DNA of 64,000 nucleotides from Alviniconcha marisindica. Its lineage: Eukaryota; Mollusca; Gastropoda; Provannidae. The stretch spans positions 367,403-431,402 of the forward strand of contig JABMCL010003549.1 of NCBI GenBank assembly GCA_018857735.1, written 5' to 3'. Each line of letters starts with the position of its first letter. Within the stretch, counting starts at the first letter, position 1. Positions 10,877 through 23,106 of the stretch are shown here, piece by piece. The translations under genes and the position numbers were made by a program. The notes beneath the pieces were generated by a model that was not told where the DNA came from, made no database searches, and saw only the letters and a program-made list of their open reading frames with translations.

Positions 10877-11204
10877 AGTGAGCCGGTTTGGCCTAGCGGT
10901 AAGGCGTTAGGCTGGTAAGCCGAAGGACCTCGGTTCGACACCGCTTCGGTTCTCCTTTCTCTTCAAAAAGGTTGTGGTTTGTGGACACTGTCTTGTGACT
11001 TTGTCCATCACTTCCTACTGAAAAATTAAAATGGCTCTCATCGCTGCCCATCTTAATGAAAGAATCATTCTGGTGGTGACAGTGTAGCGATAGGTACATA
11101 ATCTCCCTCTCCCCTCACCTCCATACCCCCTCCCCCCCTCCCCGTCCCTAATAAACCTTATGGTTTCTGTGGACGTTAAGCACCATGTTTACTTACTTAC
11201 TTAC
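10877..11204 (+). mobile_element. tRNA-derived SINE, family A, full length
   Basis: The head has RNA polymerase III promoter elements: A box TGGCCTAGCGG and B box GGTTCGACACC. The body contains GGTGGTGACAGTGTAGCGAT. The tail has CGTCCCTAATAA, TGTGGACGTTAAGCACC and a (CTTA)n terminus. A perfect 13-base target-site duplication, TGGTCTAAAGCGG, flanks it (10864-10876 and 11205-11217). This is the reference copy for the family in this window. The enzyme that mobilises it is not identifiable from the sequence. Confidence 0.93.
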
Positions 11205-11217
11205 TGGTCTAAAGCGG

Positions 11218-11650
11218 CAGAGAAACGTAGTCGGTGACAATTTATCCTTGACACACCGAGCCTGAATCGTGCAAGGACAGTTTTATATATTCTCCTTTTG
11301 CATACACCCTAAATATCTTTCACACTGAAGTGTGCTCTTGAAACAATGATAAAGATCGAAACGTTCACTGTTAGATATAATATGTGTCCACCAACGCTGA
11401 TAGAAGCAATCTTTAAGACGTTCTTTAAATATAGGCTAAAACAGTCTTTCGTCACAATGCAGCTTCTCCATACATCTATAGACCTGTATCCGAATTCGTT
11501 CACACACAACAGGCATTTAACATGGTAAACCCAAATTTGTGCTTTGCTATTTCTTTCTTGTAGTCCATATAACATATCGTATGCTTTTCTGTGGAATAAC
11601 GACATAAAGGCTGTCGTAGACGAAACCAATATAGCAGATTTAAAAAAAAA
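11218..11650 (-). mobile_element. LINE ORF2 C-terminal remnant (interrupted by SINE)
   Basis: The minus-strand translation has FHRKAYDMLYGLQ, YHVKCLLCVNEFGY and, after a stop, YKTVLARFRLGVSRI and CHRLRFS. The spacing matches the post-reverse-transcriptase region of marine-invertebrate CR1-like LINEs (NEFGY-type and FRLGVxxIxxHRLRF motifs). At least one in-frame stop is present. Confidence 0.6.
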
Positions 11651-11879
11651 TCTGAAGCAGAGTGACTGCTAGAGTTCTAATAGCGTTTTAATAACATTTT
11701 AACCGTTTATCTGTTGTTTAAGTGTCGTTTTGTGGCTTGATAAAGGGGACTTCCCCGAAAATTTGCATACTGTGTGTCCGTGTCAAAATAAATAAGCGTT
11801 CGTTTGAACTTTTTTGTTTTTGGATCAATATTGCAGACATCGAGCTGCAGCCTGAATATACAGTGGGAATCTTTCCAAT

Positions 11880-11935
11880 TCTCCGTACACTATGTCACTG
11901 AGGGGGCGGGGGAGGGGGGAGGGGGCGGTAGATTC
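11880..11935. repeat. G-rich tract
   Basis: GGGGCGGGGGAGGGGGGAGGG has four or more G-runs and could form a G-quadruplex. Confidence 0.6.
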
Positions 11936-12082
11936 AAAAATAACTTACAGGCTTGCATAGACCAGAATGCGGAAAATCCTATCTGCAGAAAAGCAACCTG
12001 GCCCGTCAGAGACGGGAAGCAACACCACAAATTGGATGATGGACCCTGTTTTTCTTGTTAAGAAATTTAACATGTCTGATGA

Positions 12083-12520
12083 TGTTCACAGTGTGATAAG
12101 AAATTTACCATGTCTGATGATCTTCATTCTCATATGAACAGTGCTCATCTGAAGATAAAACCATTTAAGGGCGAGACGTGCAAAAGATAATTTGCACACA
12201 AGAGAAGCCTTGAGCCAGTCCACGTATGCGGTCACTGCGGGAAAGTTTTCAAAAGCAGAGGAAGTCTTGAAGACCATGCACGCTCGCATGACGGCAGTCT
12301 TCCTTACCCCTGCAACAAGTGCCGCGCCTCGTACGTTTCACATACAGGAATCAGCTGAGGCGTCATAACAATAGCAAGAAATGCCTTTTTTGGGCTACTT
12401 CACTGCCACAAGATGTTCGTTTTAGTTCAGTCTGAACAGTCATATGTTAAGCCTCGATGTGACAACCGCAACAGATCCCTTTGCAGTAGCTGTAACAAAG
12501 TAGCACTAGAAGCTGTGTGA
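12083..12520 (+). pseudogene. C2H2 zinc-finger relic
   Basis: Translation from 12083 shows one intact finger (CSQCDKKF...HMNSAH), a second whose second Cys position reads as a stop (TCKR then TAA), and a third intact finger (VCGHCGKVFKSR...HARSH). A fourth starts PCNKC and is broken by a stop and frame change before LRRHNNSKK. Further Cys pairs (CHKMF, CSSC) occur to about 12520. Linkers are irregular. A TGA lies directly upstream at 12080. The stops indicate a dead exon or a processed fragment. A 35-bp near-duplication precedes it (12057-12110). Confidence 0.65.
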
Positions 12521-12906
12521 AAAAGCACAACTCATGTTATAATTTGGTTCTGTGGTTGGGATAAAGACATCTCTAGAACCCATTGGTTCTTGCGGTATTG
12601 TAGTGGGCTTTAGCCACAATTTTCGTAAGAACATTTTGAGTTTGACTGTAATCAAAAATAGTATGACGACTGATTTTGAGTATGTTTATTGCTTTTCCTC
12701 TTTAAAATGCAAATGATACTTGATGGGTATTATCATGCTTATTTGCTACATATTCTTATTCGTGATTTCTGAAGAATGACATTTTTCGTTTTTCGTTTGG
12801 GCACTGACACCTGAGCTTTTGTTTCAGATTCACCAGAGCATACTACGAATTCCTTTTGCCGAAGAAACCCGATGTGTTTCTGCAGCCATATGTCGCCCTT
12901 CCATTA

Positions 12907-12979
<73 letters not shown>
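12907..12979. repeat. (CA)n microsatellite
   Basis: About 36 CA units abutting the left arm of the inverted repeat. Confidence 0.95.
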
Positions 12980-12980
<1 letters not shown>

Positions 12981-12982
<2 letters not shown>

Positions 12983-13038
12983 GGCCATACTTCGTTTCCT
13001 CAACATAGTAGGCTATGCTATATAATTGTGTATAACAC

Positions 13039-13112
<74 letters not shown>

Positions 13113-13165
13113 ATACACAATTATATAGCATAGCCTACTATATAGAGGAAACGAAGTATGGCTGT
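12981..13165. repeat. Inverted repeat, arms of about 60 bp around a (TG)n loop
   Basis: The left arm (12983-13040) includes CCATACTTCGTTTCCTC and TAGGCTATGCTATATAATT. The right arm (13107-13163) is its reverse complement with few mismatches. The loop is a (TG)n tract at 13041-13107. With the (CA)n on the far left the whole region can extrude as a long hairpin. It may be a foldback element or a palindromic duplication. Confidence 0.85.
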
Positions 13166-13253
13166 TTACATTCTGTATTTTAACCAATCAGTGTTACTGT
13201 ATCAGTGGAACGTTGAAATGGTTCGCCGTGAATAAATGAATAATCTAAAATAG

Positions 13254-13265
13254 GTGTGTGTGTGT

Positions 13266-13337
<72 letters not shown>

Positions 13338-13338
13338 C
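13254..13338. repeat. (TG)n microsatellite
   Basis: About 40 TG units with one GTGGTG interruption. Confidence 0.95.
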
Positions 13339-14587
13339 ATGAGTGCACCTTGACAACTGACAATATTGACCACATAATCAGTGAAAAAACACAATTTACA
13401 ACAAACAATACCGTTCGTTTGAAATCCTATCACACACATCTGAGTAGCCTGCTGCAGCCCATTTGCTACTGTGCTCGAATTCTCGAAGCTTGTAGCGTTA
13501 CATACATGAACATGGACATCGACGCAAGAATTAGTGATAATGCAAGATCGCTTCCGGTGTTGGTAAGCAAGCAAAACCATGAACGCTCAGTCACACCAGA
13601 AGCCGTACGTGTCGCATGCCAGAAGTGACCCCCCCCCCCCCCCCCCCCCCTCCCCCGCTCAAATGGACAGGTCCCAAAGTATGAATGCTGACTACAGGAT
13701 AGCTACCGAACGGTTTTATTTCTCTTTGGATAAAGCAGTTGTGCTGATCGATTTTCGCCCACCGCGACCAAATCGTGCGTATCATCGTCAGCTTCAAACC
13801 GGAAGAAACCATTGAAACAGCTGAGGGAACCACCACAACCATCAGCTATATAGCGAATGAAGCCAAAATTAGTAACAAGAGTGACTTCGATTACAGTCAG
13901 TAACGGTGAGTCGTCGGTAGGCTACAAGATGGATTGTTTTGCCGACATCAACTCTGAGGAACATGAACGTCGTTACTCGGAAACTAGATCTAGATCAAAC
14001 GTCAGTGGCGCATACACATACTGAAAGAAACCAATGTGATAAAACTCGCGGGCACATACAAGTTAAGCCTACGTAATGTTGACTGTACCGGCTGACTGTA
14101 CTGGTTGGAACCGATTTTTAATTTTTTTTAAATTTATTGCCGGTACCGCGTACCGATAGTCTCAACAGTCTAGCGGAGGCTCTGGCAGATTCTTTCAAAC
14201 TTATCTGAAGACATAAAATGTAGCCTAGCTCACCCTGTAACAGATTGCAGTCAAAACACATTTACATAGCAAATTTCGGTTTGCGGCATTGTAAATTTTT
14301 CAAAAGACCTTCATCAGTTCTAACAATTCATACAGACTACCAAAAACATAAAATTGTTCTTCTGTTTTTTTTTGCAATGTCTTGATGCTATCTGCAGGCA
14401 CCAGAACGGAACGAGATGTACTGCTTTACTCTTCGTCAATACCAAGCCCTATGTGGGGCAATATCAGTCTTTGTCTCATCTGTCTTGAAATGTGTCGCAC
14501 TCCACGGGCGCCTATGGGGCGCTGGGCTGGATGGGGCCTGACAGTGCAAGAACAACTAACTCAACCTTGTGATATAACTATGTAAGG

Positions 14588-14588
<1 letters not shown>
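13339..14588. other. Intergenic sequence, nothing recognised
   Basis: Mixed sequence with a C-run at 13629-13650. No exon-like or transposon-like translation was recognised. Short frames have no supporting similarity or splice context. Confidence 0.4.
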
Positions 14589-14661
<73 letters not shown>

Positions 14662-14671
14662 AAAAGGGGGT

Positions 14672-14727
<56 letters not shown>

Positions 14728-14728
14728 A

Positions 14729-14760
<32 letters not shown>
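14589..14760. repeat. (TA)n followed by (GA)n
   Basis: About 34 TA units, a 15-base spacer, then about 43 GA units with two small interruptions. Confidence 0.95.
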
Positions 14761-14764
<4 letters not shown>

Positions 14765-16205
14765 CCGATTTGTTATTATCAATTAATGATACGCTAATCA
14801 CGTCACAAACACTCAAAAGCCGGGATTTCATTAAGTTATGTTCAAAGTGGGAATTTATTGCAAAGTCCGTTATTTGTTATTCAGTTTTTACTCAGCATGT
14901 CTTTGTTTCGACGAGGTGCAATATATCCACTCGGCGAAAATTGACGAAGCAATAAGATTGACGTTATTCGACTCCATCTGTAAGACCAAATCCTCAGTCC
15001 TCGTTGATAACCTGTTTGGTATGGCTTATACTAATTGCCAAGAAGAAAAATAGCCCCGACGGTGCTCTGGATCGGAACACGGCACAGCTCAGCATCGGAA
15101 CAGCCATGCACTCTGGTTCGGAACACAGAAAAACCGGGCGAGTGTTTTCCTATCCTTCTAACGCGACTTTCTTAGACAGTGATAGTTCATCAAATCACGA
15201 ATGAGATATTTAATAACATAATGATAATAACTGACCAAAATGCACAAAGCCTACTGTACTTTCCCAGTTGTCTTTGAAGAAAGTGCATGATTTTGCCTGC
15301 AAACGGCCGAACTACTTGATCAACTTAATGAAAATGTTGATAGTTGTTAGGGCACGTACAAGAAACCAAGTCAAGAAATGTACACCCGACAGCCGGACTG
15401 ACACGGGTAAAACTTCCCCGTTCCATGCCGTGATATCTCCGAGGGGGACCCGCTACTAGAAATGGGAGGCGATCGGCAGACCTCCCGGTGGTGCCAGAGC
15501 AACCAGACCCCTTTTTAGTGTGAAAAACGTCAAAACACTCACAAACAACCCTGCGCCGGACGCGCGGCCGAGCGCCTGTCAGATTGTTTACCGAAATTAT
15601 AAACATGCCCGGACCCTTTCCCCCCGCCTAGCCGTTTCCAGCCTGGCCGTTTTTATTCCAAGACTCTAGCTCGATTTTTCGGCGTCAATTTTTGATTTTT
15701 CTGTTTCGACGATTCTACTTTCGTTTACAAACGGACGCCATCTTAGGGAGTTGCTATGCAATTGCTTCCGTCGAAAAGTTAATGAATTAATTTTCCTAAA
15801 ATCTATAGTATAGTTGCAGGTTTTATATGTAATCCAAGAAGGCAGATAATGCATGACATGGCTGTTATCTATGATGATTTTTACAGAATTTAGGTAAATT
15901 ATTTCTTCTTCGAACAGTGCATTGAGCTAATGAAAACTCCCCTTGGAAGACGCTTTCAATGACTTCCGTTTACCGTTTAGCAGACGAAACTGAGGAATTT
16001 AGTTTCATACTGAGCAAAAACCACAAAATTACAGCGATTGAAAACATCCGAAAGAGGAGTATCCCACAAGAAAAGAAGAGCACAAGAGGGAACAGCATTC
16101 AAAAGTGACAACATTATTTGAGAAACACAACAAAAGTCGAACAAGAAAATGCGGCAGTGAAACTAACGGAAAAGCAATATAAGCATAAATTTCGGCAATT
16201 ACTGC
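14761..16205. other. Intergenic sequence, no gene recognised
   Basis: Contains a GC-rich patch near 15,540-15,640 and a YY1-like motif (listed separately). A 93-codon minus-strand frame at 15325-15606 has no recognised domain. Confidence 0.4.
15736..15746 (-). promoter_or_regulatory. YY1-like promoter motif, minus orientation
   Basis: The minus strand reads CTAAGATGGCG, the consensus of YY1 initiator-type elements at animal housekeeping promoters, just beside a GC-rich patch. No minus-strand gene could be identified, so this is a motif only. Confidence 0.25.
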
Positions 16206-16206
16206 T

Positions 16207-16263
16207 AGCTTCTCCGTAGTGTAGTGGGTAACTCGCCGGACATGCCCAGGGTTCGATCCCGGT
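16207..16263 (+). mobile_element. tRNA-like fragment (SINE head)
   Basis: TAGTGTAGTGGGTAACTCGC resembles a D-arm/A box and GGTTCGATCCC is a perfect B box. The interval is too short to include a normal anticodon arm, and the acceptor stem does not pair. A T-run follows. Best read as a tRNA-derived SINE or tRNA pseudogene, different from families A and B. Confidence 0.5.
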
Positions 16264-16967
16264 TTCTTCTCTTCTTTTTTTTTTTTTTACAATAATTGTT
16301 CAGCTGCTGCAATCGCGGACATGTGCAACCAGTTTTTTTTTCTCTATGCGTATTACGTGTTGATATTTTTTAAAGATTATAATCAGCCACAAGTGTGTGT
16401 AGCATGGCTGGCAGCTTCCTTTCCGCTAAGCGCGGGAAGAGTAATGGTTGTGACAGGTCGCTCGCTTTTCCAACAGCAGATGGGGAGCGATTTTCTCTCT
16501 CTCAGTCTCTCTTCTTTTTTCTTCTTCTTCGTCCCCCTTCTTCGTCCCCCCCCCCCTCCGTCACTGTGCATATGATTCAAGTGCACCAAATTAGTCGCTT
16601 GTGGGAAGAGTGCCAGAAACACAGGAAACAGTACATCAAACACAGACAGAAACGGCAGTGACACAGCAAAAAATCACAGACTATGAAGTTACGACACAAC
16701 AAACATTACATGATGAAAAAAAAATTGAAAAAAAAAAACGAAAGAAAAAAACCCGGCTAAAATCAAAAGTTACTATTGCTTGATTAAAGATGAAAACACA
16801 GAAAATATATTTTTTTAAAGGATTCAACAGGCCCTTTTTTCCCTTTTTTGTTTGTTTGTTTGTTATTTTTTGTTATTTTTTGTTATTGACAACAGAAACG
16901 AATTTAAAACAAAAAACAAAACAAAAACAAAAACTCGATTTTTCAATAGGCACTTTCTTTCACGTTT

Positions 16968-16968
<1 letters not shown>

Positions 16969-17031
<63 letters not shown>
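16969..17031. repeat. (TC)n microsatellite
   Basis: About 30 TC units. A shorter (TC)n lies at 17356-17392. Confidence 0.95.
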
Positions 17032-17037
<6 letters not shown>

Positions 17038-17350
17038 TTCATTTTATTATTTAGATTGACAGCTTGATATCAACACTAAAGATCTGAATGTTCTGTCGGT
17101 TCCTTCAGGACAATCGTGTTTTGTCACTGAGTCAGTGTGTGTGTGTGCGTGCGTGCGTGCGGCCATCCATGGGTGATCTGCGGTTAGAGGTGCAACTGAT
17201 ACCTACATTTTACGTAAATCAGTCGGTGTAGTTTACCTAGATGGATGTTTTGCTTCTCAGTGCCTGCTCTGGCTGGGCCTCGCTGTAACGGGAAGCTCCG
17301 GCTGAAAACTTCGGAACGCGGATACGCTGTGTGGGCTGCCCCCCTCATTC

Positions 17351-17395
<45 letters not shown>

Positions 17396-17477
17396 AAACA
17401 AAACCTGCTTGCGATTTGCGGACACTTAATTTTTACTTCATTTGTCCCTTCATTTGTCACTAATTAATCGGCAGTGC

Positions 17478-17735
17478 GGGCCGGCTCAGCCGTCATCACC
17501 GTCAGCGGCCCATTTTAATGCCGCCGCAGAAACTCAGTTGATCCTGGTGGTGACAGTGTATTGTTAGGCATAGTCTCCCTCTCAGTCCACCACCTTCTCA
17601 GTGAGACAACTCGGTGGTAAACAACTTGAACCAAGCCACGTATATATTATAAGTCCACGTTCTAACCGGAGGCCCGTCCCTAATAAGCCGTACGGTTTCT
17701 GTGGACGTTAAGCACCATGTTCACTCACTAACCGG
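17478..17735 (+). mobile_element. SINE family A, degraded copy
   Basis: Retains CCATTTTAATG, CCTGGTGGTGACAGTGTA and the tail CGTCCCTAATAAGCCGTACGG, TGTGGACGTTAAGCACCATG. The tRNA head is not recognisable and the middle is diverged. It lies just upstream of the SFI1 5' region. Confidence 0.65.
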
Positions 17736-17857
17736 AGGCTCCAAACCGGGTGCAGTCACAGCGTACTATAATCAGCTGCATGATCGGGGAACCCCTGTTC
17801 ACCCCACTGAGCCTTTTGAGAATGTTGCTTGCAGTTCCAGAATGGTTTGTTTTGTAT

Positions 17858-17872
17858 CAAAATGGCGGCACC
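17858..17872 (+). promoter_or_regulatory. YY1-like motif upstream of SFI1
   Basis: CAAAATGGCGGCACC matches the YY1 initiator consensus and lies about 290 bases before the proposed SFI1 start codon, in unique sequence between a SINE and exon 1. It could mark the transcription start. Its own ATG opens a frame of only 12 codons (a possible upstream ORF). Confidence 0.35.
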
Positions 17873-18151
17873 GTTTGAGCAACTTGTCTGGTCATGCTAA
17901 TGAAACTGATGCGATGTCTGCTTTGTTATTTTTGCAGATTGGCTTACAGCGTAAAATCTGCACTGTAGTGATGCGGCAGAGAAAGATCAGGTTTTAGTTT
18001 TTTTTCGTGATATTGCAAGTGTGGCACAAGCAGTACAAATGTTCTACAAGTTACAAAGTTTTTACAAGTACTTGGACTAGTAGTACACTTACAGTAGTAC
18101 TACGTACATTACACAGTGGTAGCCCACAGGAGCAGTGCCATACTTCCAAGG

Positions 18152-18342
18152 ATGAAGGCCGAGCGATCAGAAGAAGATGAAACTGGCGGTGGTGATGCAC
18201 TGCACGTCAGATCGAAGGAAAAGGAAAATCTTCTGAGGGAACTGACATCTACACTCGCTGTTCGAGCCGAAAGAATTCGTTTGCAACAAAGAAACGAACA
18301 GTTGCAAACAAATGCACTGAAGGAAAATGAAAGTGAAAGCAG
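18152..18342 (+). CDS. SFI1: SFI1 exon 1 (codons 1-64)
   Basis: Charged N-terminal exon starting MKAERSEEDE, with a helical, probably coiled-coil stretch (LLRELTSTLAVRAERIRLQQ). Donor AAAGCAG|GTGAGG, phase 2. Assignment to SFI1 rests on phase match and continuity with exon 2; the N-terminus is poorly conserved in the family. Confidence 0.7.
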
Positions 18343-21300
18343 GTGAGGTACAGAGGCATCGGAAAGAGTCCAGAACAGCCTTCTCGTTAGTAAATACTAA
18401 ATATTTGACAACACTGACCGAATCAATCACACAATAAAGATTGAGGGGTTGGTGGTGGGTGGCTTCCCTCCATTTGGGTGTACAGCATGCACTAACGACT
18501 AAGTGTGTCATTGTGCACATTCAAGATCACATGTCCACTTTTTGGTAATTGGACAGGACCAAGGGCTTGTGGCATGAAGAGACCAATGATGCTTAACTAG
18601 TTAGCAGTAACTTTAGTAAGTAAGTTGATGTTTTACGCCTAACTAGTTAGCAGCACAATAATCAAATTGATGAATGACAGAATATGACTAAACATTATAT
18701 CTATCTATCTATCTATCTATCTATATATATGTAATGGAGTGGAGTGGTAGAAGGACAGGACACAGGAGCGGAATCAGTCAAAATGGAGACCACAGCAGGC
18801 GGACGCAACAGGCTTTATTCTACAGCAGACAACTTTCTCAGAACCAAAATCCTCCGCGCACGCATAGATAAGAGAAGTGCGGAGCTGGGCCAAGGAGCAC
18901 ATCGCATCTGCTAATAAACATCGGCCCTCTAGACCACAAAATGCTGACAATTGTGCTTTCCATGGCCCGCACAAATACAGTTCTCAAAATAACTAAACTA
19001 ATTAAACCACTGAAAAACATCAATGAAAGCTACAATTACACCTGTTTAACCGTATCAATGTACAACTGCTTATTTTTTCACAACAAGAGTGGAGCGTGTG
19101 CTTCACTATCTATAACAGATCGACAACTAATCACAACTAACACATGACAAAAATAAACTGTCAATAAACTTACATCAGAATAAAGTGCACGCTCCCACGG
19201 TTAAAATGGTACATAACAATTACAATCACGCTCTGTAAAGAAGCAGACACACGCAAGACACACTAAACACATCGTGTAGAACTACTCTCACTGGCCGTTA
19301 TTTTAGTGAGCACGCAAGATAGTGATACCAAGTGTCTATGATACAACTTAGCTTCTACAGTACACAATACTTAATAAGTTAATTTCAACCCAAAATAAAA
19401 CACAAACATGAAGTCAGCAGCTAAAATACTATACACAAAGCACTGATCAACTCAGAATTACTTTATCAGTCAAAACAACGATTCACACTATTCACAGTAG
19501 CCTACTCTAAACAGAGAACGCCATGCAGCGACGGCTATAAAAGAAATGGACCCAAGAGGCATGGCTACTGATTAAGCTCGATCCTGCGTCTAAATAATAC
19601 TAAATAACATCTAAGATGCAAATTTATTACACATGGCTTGGTGCATAAAAGGACTAGGTAACACTAAAGAGTAGGTAAACAAACAAGGGTCAAAATATTA
19701 AGGACGATAACAGATTGGAAATGAGACCACTTTCAGCAGTATGCCGTCGGCTGTGGAAGGCCATGTGGCGTTAGCACACAGCAGGCTTTCAAAACAAAAG
19801 CGTCGTCTGCTCGGTCGGGTTACTAACGTACAGTCATGAAATGCAGGATTGAAACCGGGTGGGATATTGTAAACGTACAAGAGCACTTGCTCACAATATG
19901 TATGAAAACAAAACTAATACTGTAATAGTAACACAACCATGTGTCTGTGTGACCAGCACAGTGACCAGTATTGTATAATATTACTTTATTAGTTTTTATT
20001 ACTCTGGCTAAGTTTCACATTCTGAAAATAACATTGTAATTATTATAACAACAATGGGAGATTTCTGATTCTAGAATGCTTACCATTGGGAAGCATGGAG
20101 TGCTTTACAACGAACAGTCCAATACAAATATATAACATTAACAAGTATTATAAAAATATGAGACAAGACAGTGGATCCTGACTGTGAGTGTGACTGTTGC
20201 AGGAGGGATCTGAGCTTCACCCATGCCTCACCACCACGGTCACACAGTCGTCCTCTGCCAGTGCCTGCGTCACAGATCCCCGTGTCCCAAGCCAGGCTGC
20301 GCAGGCGACAACAACACCACCACCATGACATTGGCAACACCACCAGCAGCAAAGGCCAGAGTCGACCGCACACAGACATCAGCAAGTACCGTCCAAACTA
20401 CACCTGGAACCGGGGTGGTCGTGTCAAGGAGCTGCGTATCAGGTATAACCCAGTTAGCAGTCACTTGCTGTTGGGCATCATGTGTGCTTTGTTTCAGACT
20501 CGGCTTTCACAGTTTCAGATAGCACTACGCAGACCAGCTTTCAGTTTCAAACTAGCACTATGCAGAAGCAGTACTGACTAACTGAGTCTCACTCTCAGTA
20601 ACAGTGTCCTGTTGTCAGCGGTACTGACTAACTGAGTCTCAGTAACAATGCTCTGTTGTCATTATGTCAGCAGTACTGACTGACTGAGTCTCAGTAACAA
20701 TGCCCTGTTGTCACTATGTCAGCAGTACTGACTGAGTCTCAGTAACAATGCCCTGTTGTCACTATGTCAGCAGTACTGACTGACTGAGTCTCAGTAACAA
20801 TACCCTGTTGTCACTATGTCAGCAGTACTGACTGACTGAGTCTCAGTAGCAATGCCCTGTTGTCACTATGTCAGCAGTACTGACTAACTGAGTCTCAGTA
20901 ACAATACCCTGTTGTCACTATGTCAGCAGTACTGACTGAGTCTCAGTAACAATGCCCTGTTGTCACTATGTCAGCAGTACTGACTGAGTCTCAGTAACAA
21001 TGCCCTGTTGTCACTATGTCAGCAGTACTGACTAACTGAGTCTCAGTAACAATGCCCTGTTGTCACTATGTCAGCAGTACTGACTAACTGAGTCTCAGTA
21101 ACAATGCCCTGTTGTCACTATGTCAGCAGTACTGACTAACTGAGTCTCAGTAACAATGCCCTGTTGTCACTATGTCAGCAGTACTGACTAACTGAGTCTC
21201 AGTAGCAATGCCCTGTTGTCACTATGTCAGCAGTACTGACTAACTGAGTCTCAGTAACAATACCCTGTTGTCACTATGTCAGCAGTACTGACTGACTGAG

Positions 21301-23069
21301 TCTCAGTAACAATGCCCTGTTGTCACTATGTCAGCAGTACTGACTGACTGAGTCTCAGTAACAATGCCCTGTTGTCACTATGTCAGCAGTACTGACTGAG
21401 TCTCAGTAACAATGCCCTGTTGGCACTATGTCAGCAGTACTGACTGACTGAGTCTCAGTAACAATGCCCTCTTGTCACTATGTCAGCAGTACTGACTGAG
21501 TCTCAGTAACAATGCCCTGTTGTCACCATGTCAGCAGTACTGACTGACTGAGTCTCAGTAACAATACCCTGTTGTCACTATGTCAGCAGTACTGACTGAG
21601 TCTCAGTAACAATGCCCTGTTGTCACTATGTCAGCAGTACTGACTGAGTCTCAGTAATAATGCCCTGTTGTCACTATGTCAGCAGTACTGACTAACTGAG
21701 TCTCAGTAACAATTCCCTGTTGTCACTATGTCAGCAGTACTTACTAACTGAGTCTCAGTAACATTCTAACAATGCCCTCTTGTCACTATGTCAGCAGTAC
21801 TGACTAACTGAGTCTCAGTAACAATACCCTGTTGTCACTATGTCAGCAGTACTAACTGAGTCTCAGTAACAATACCCTGTTGTCACTATGTCAGCAGTAC
21901 TGACTAACTGAGTCTCAGTAAATGCCCTGTTGTCACTAGGTCAGCAGTACTGACTAACTGAGTCTCAGTAACAATGCCCTGTTGTCACTATGTCAGCAGT
22001 ACTGACTAACTGAGTCTCAGTAAATGCCCTATTGTCAGCTCACAGCTGGTTGGAACAGCTTTGTATGTTTTAAAGTGAAGTCAGTTTGTGGCTTGAAGTC
22101 TGCTTTTCCAGTTTTTGTCATCCTGGCATGTTTTAACTTCAATTTTTTAGTTCCTCTTTACGCACAAAGCATGTTTAATTGGTTTATGTTTAGGACAGCA
22201 ACTCCAACTTTACTCAGTAAAACGTTTTTGTTTAGTCATGATTTGTTGAATTTCGTGATTATGACTTGATCAGAATCAAACCTATGCAAGTGTAAAAATC
22301 AGACTGTTAGTATTACTTATAAATGATTTGATGACTATAAATGTAAGAATCAAACTTTTATTGGGGATTGATGAATTTGATGATTTATTACTGAAAGTTA
22401 TACCATATAACTATAAGAGTCCAATTTCTTTTTAAAAATATTTTGATGAATTTGAAGACTATAAAGTATAATTATAAGTAATATAATTATTAGAATCAAA
22501 CCTTTTACTTGTGATTTGTTGAATTTGATGACTGTAAATGTAATATGTTAGTATTTGAGATGCTCCATATTTTGCATGATCTTATTCATATTACATAACC
22601 TCAGTAGGTTTGGGTATTTTTTAACCTTTGCATGCTGACTGTGACAACTTCTGTTGAGGTCTACACTTGCAGGTCCTGTCAAGTCATGACAAGTGACATG
22701 TCTTTCATCTCTCGTTCATTTCTTTCATAAACTGGATGCCACTTTTGCTGGAGAGAAAAGAAAAGAAAATCACAGGGTTCTCTGACTCTGTCCTCCTCCT
22801 CTTATGATTATGGGACGTGTGTTCAGTACTGCTATCACAGTATCAGAATGGTCTGTTGTTAAAATAACGTTTTTTTCTTCTTCTTTTTTTCTTCAAATTT
22901 CAGATACCTTGCACGTAAATTCTTGAAGCTGTGGAAATGGAATGTGTTTGGCAGAGTGCTTCCTTCACAAGCACGGTAACTTGAAAAGAGAGAGAGAGTG
23001 TGTGTGTGTGATGTGTGTACACATATGAGTGTGTGTGTGCATTTTACCATGTGTATGTCTCCTTGTCTT

Positions 23070-23106
<37 letters not shown>

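Noticed and set aside
15325..15606. 93-codon minus-strand frame near a YY1-like motif
   Set aside because: No recognisable domain or signal; treated as chance in GC-rich sequence.
16601..16783. Lys-rich 60-codon plus-strand frame
   Set aside because: A-rich composition, no domain, no splice context; a weak SFI1-like reading (LWEECQKHRKQY) in another frame has no phase-compatible partner.
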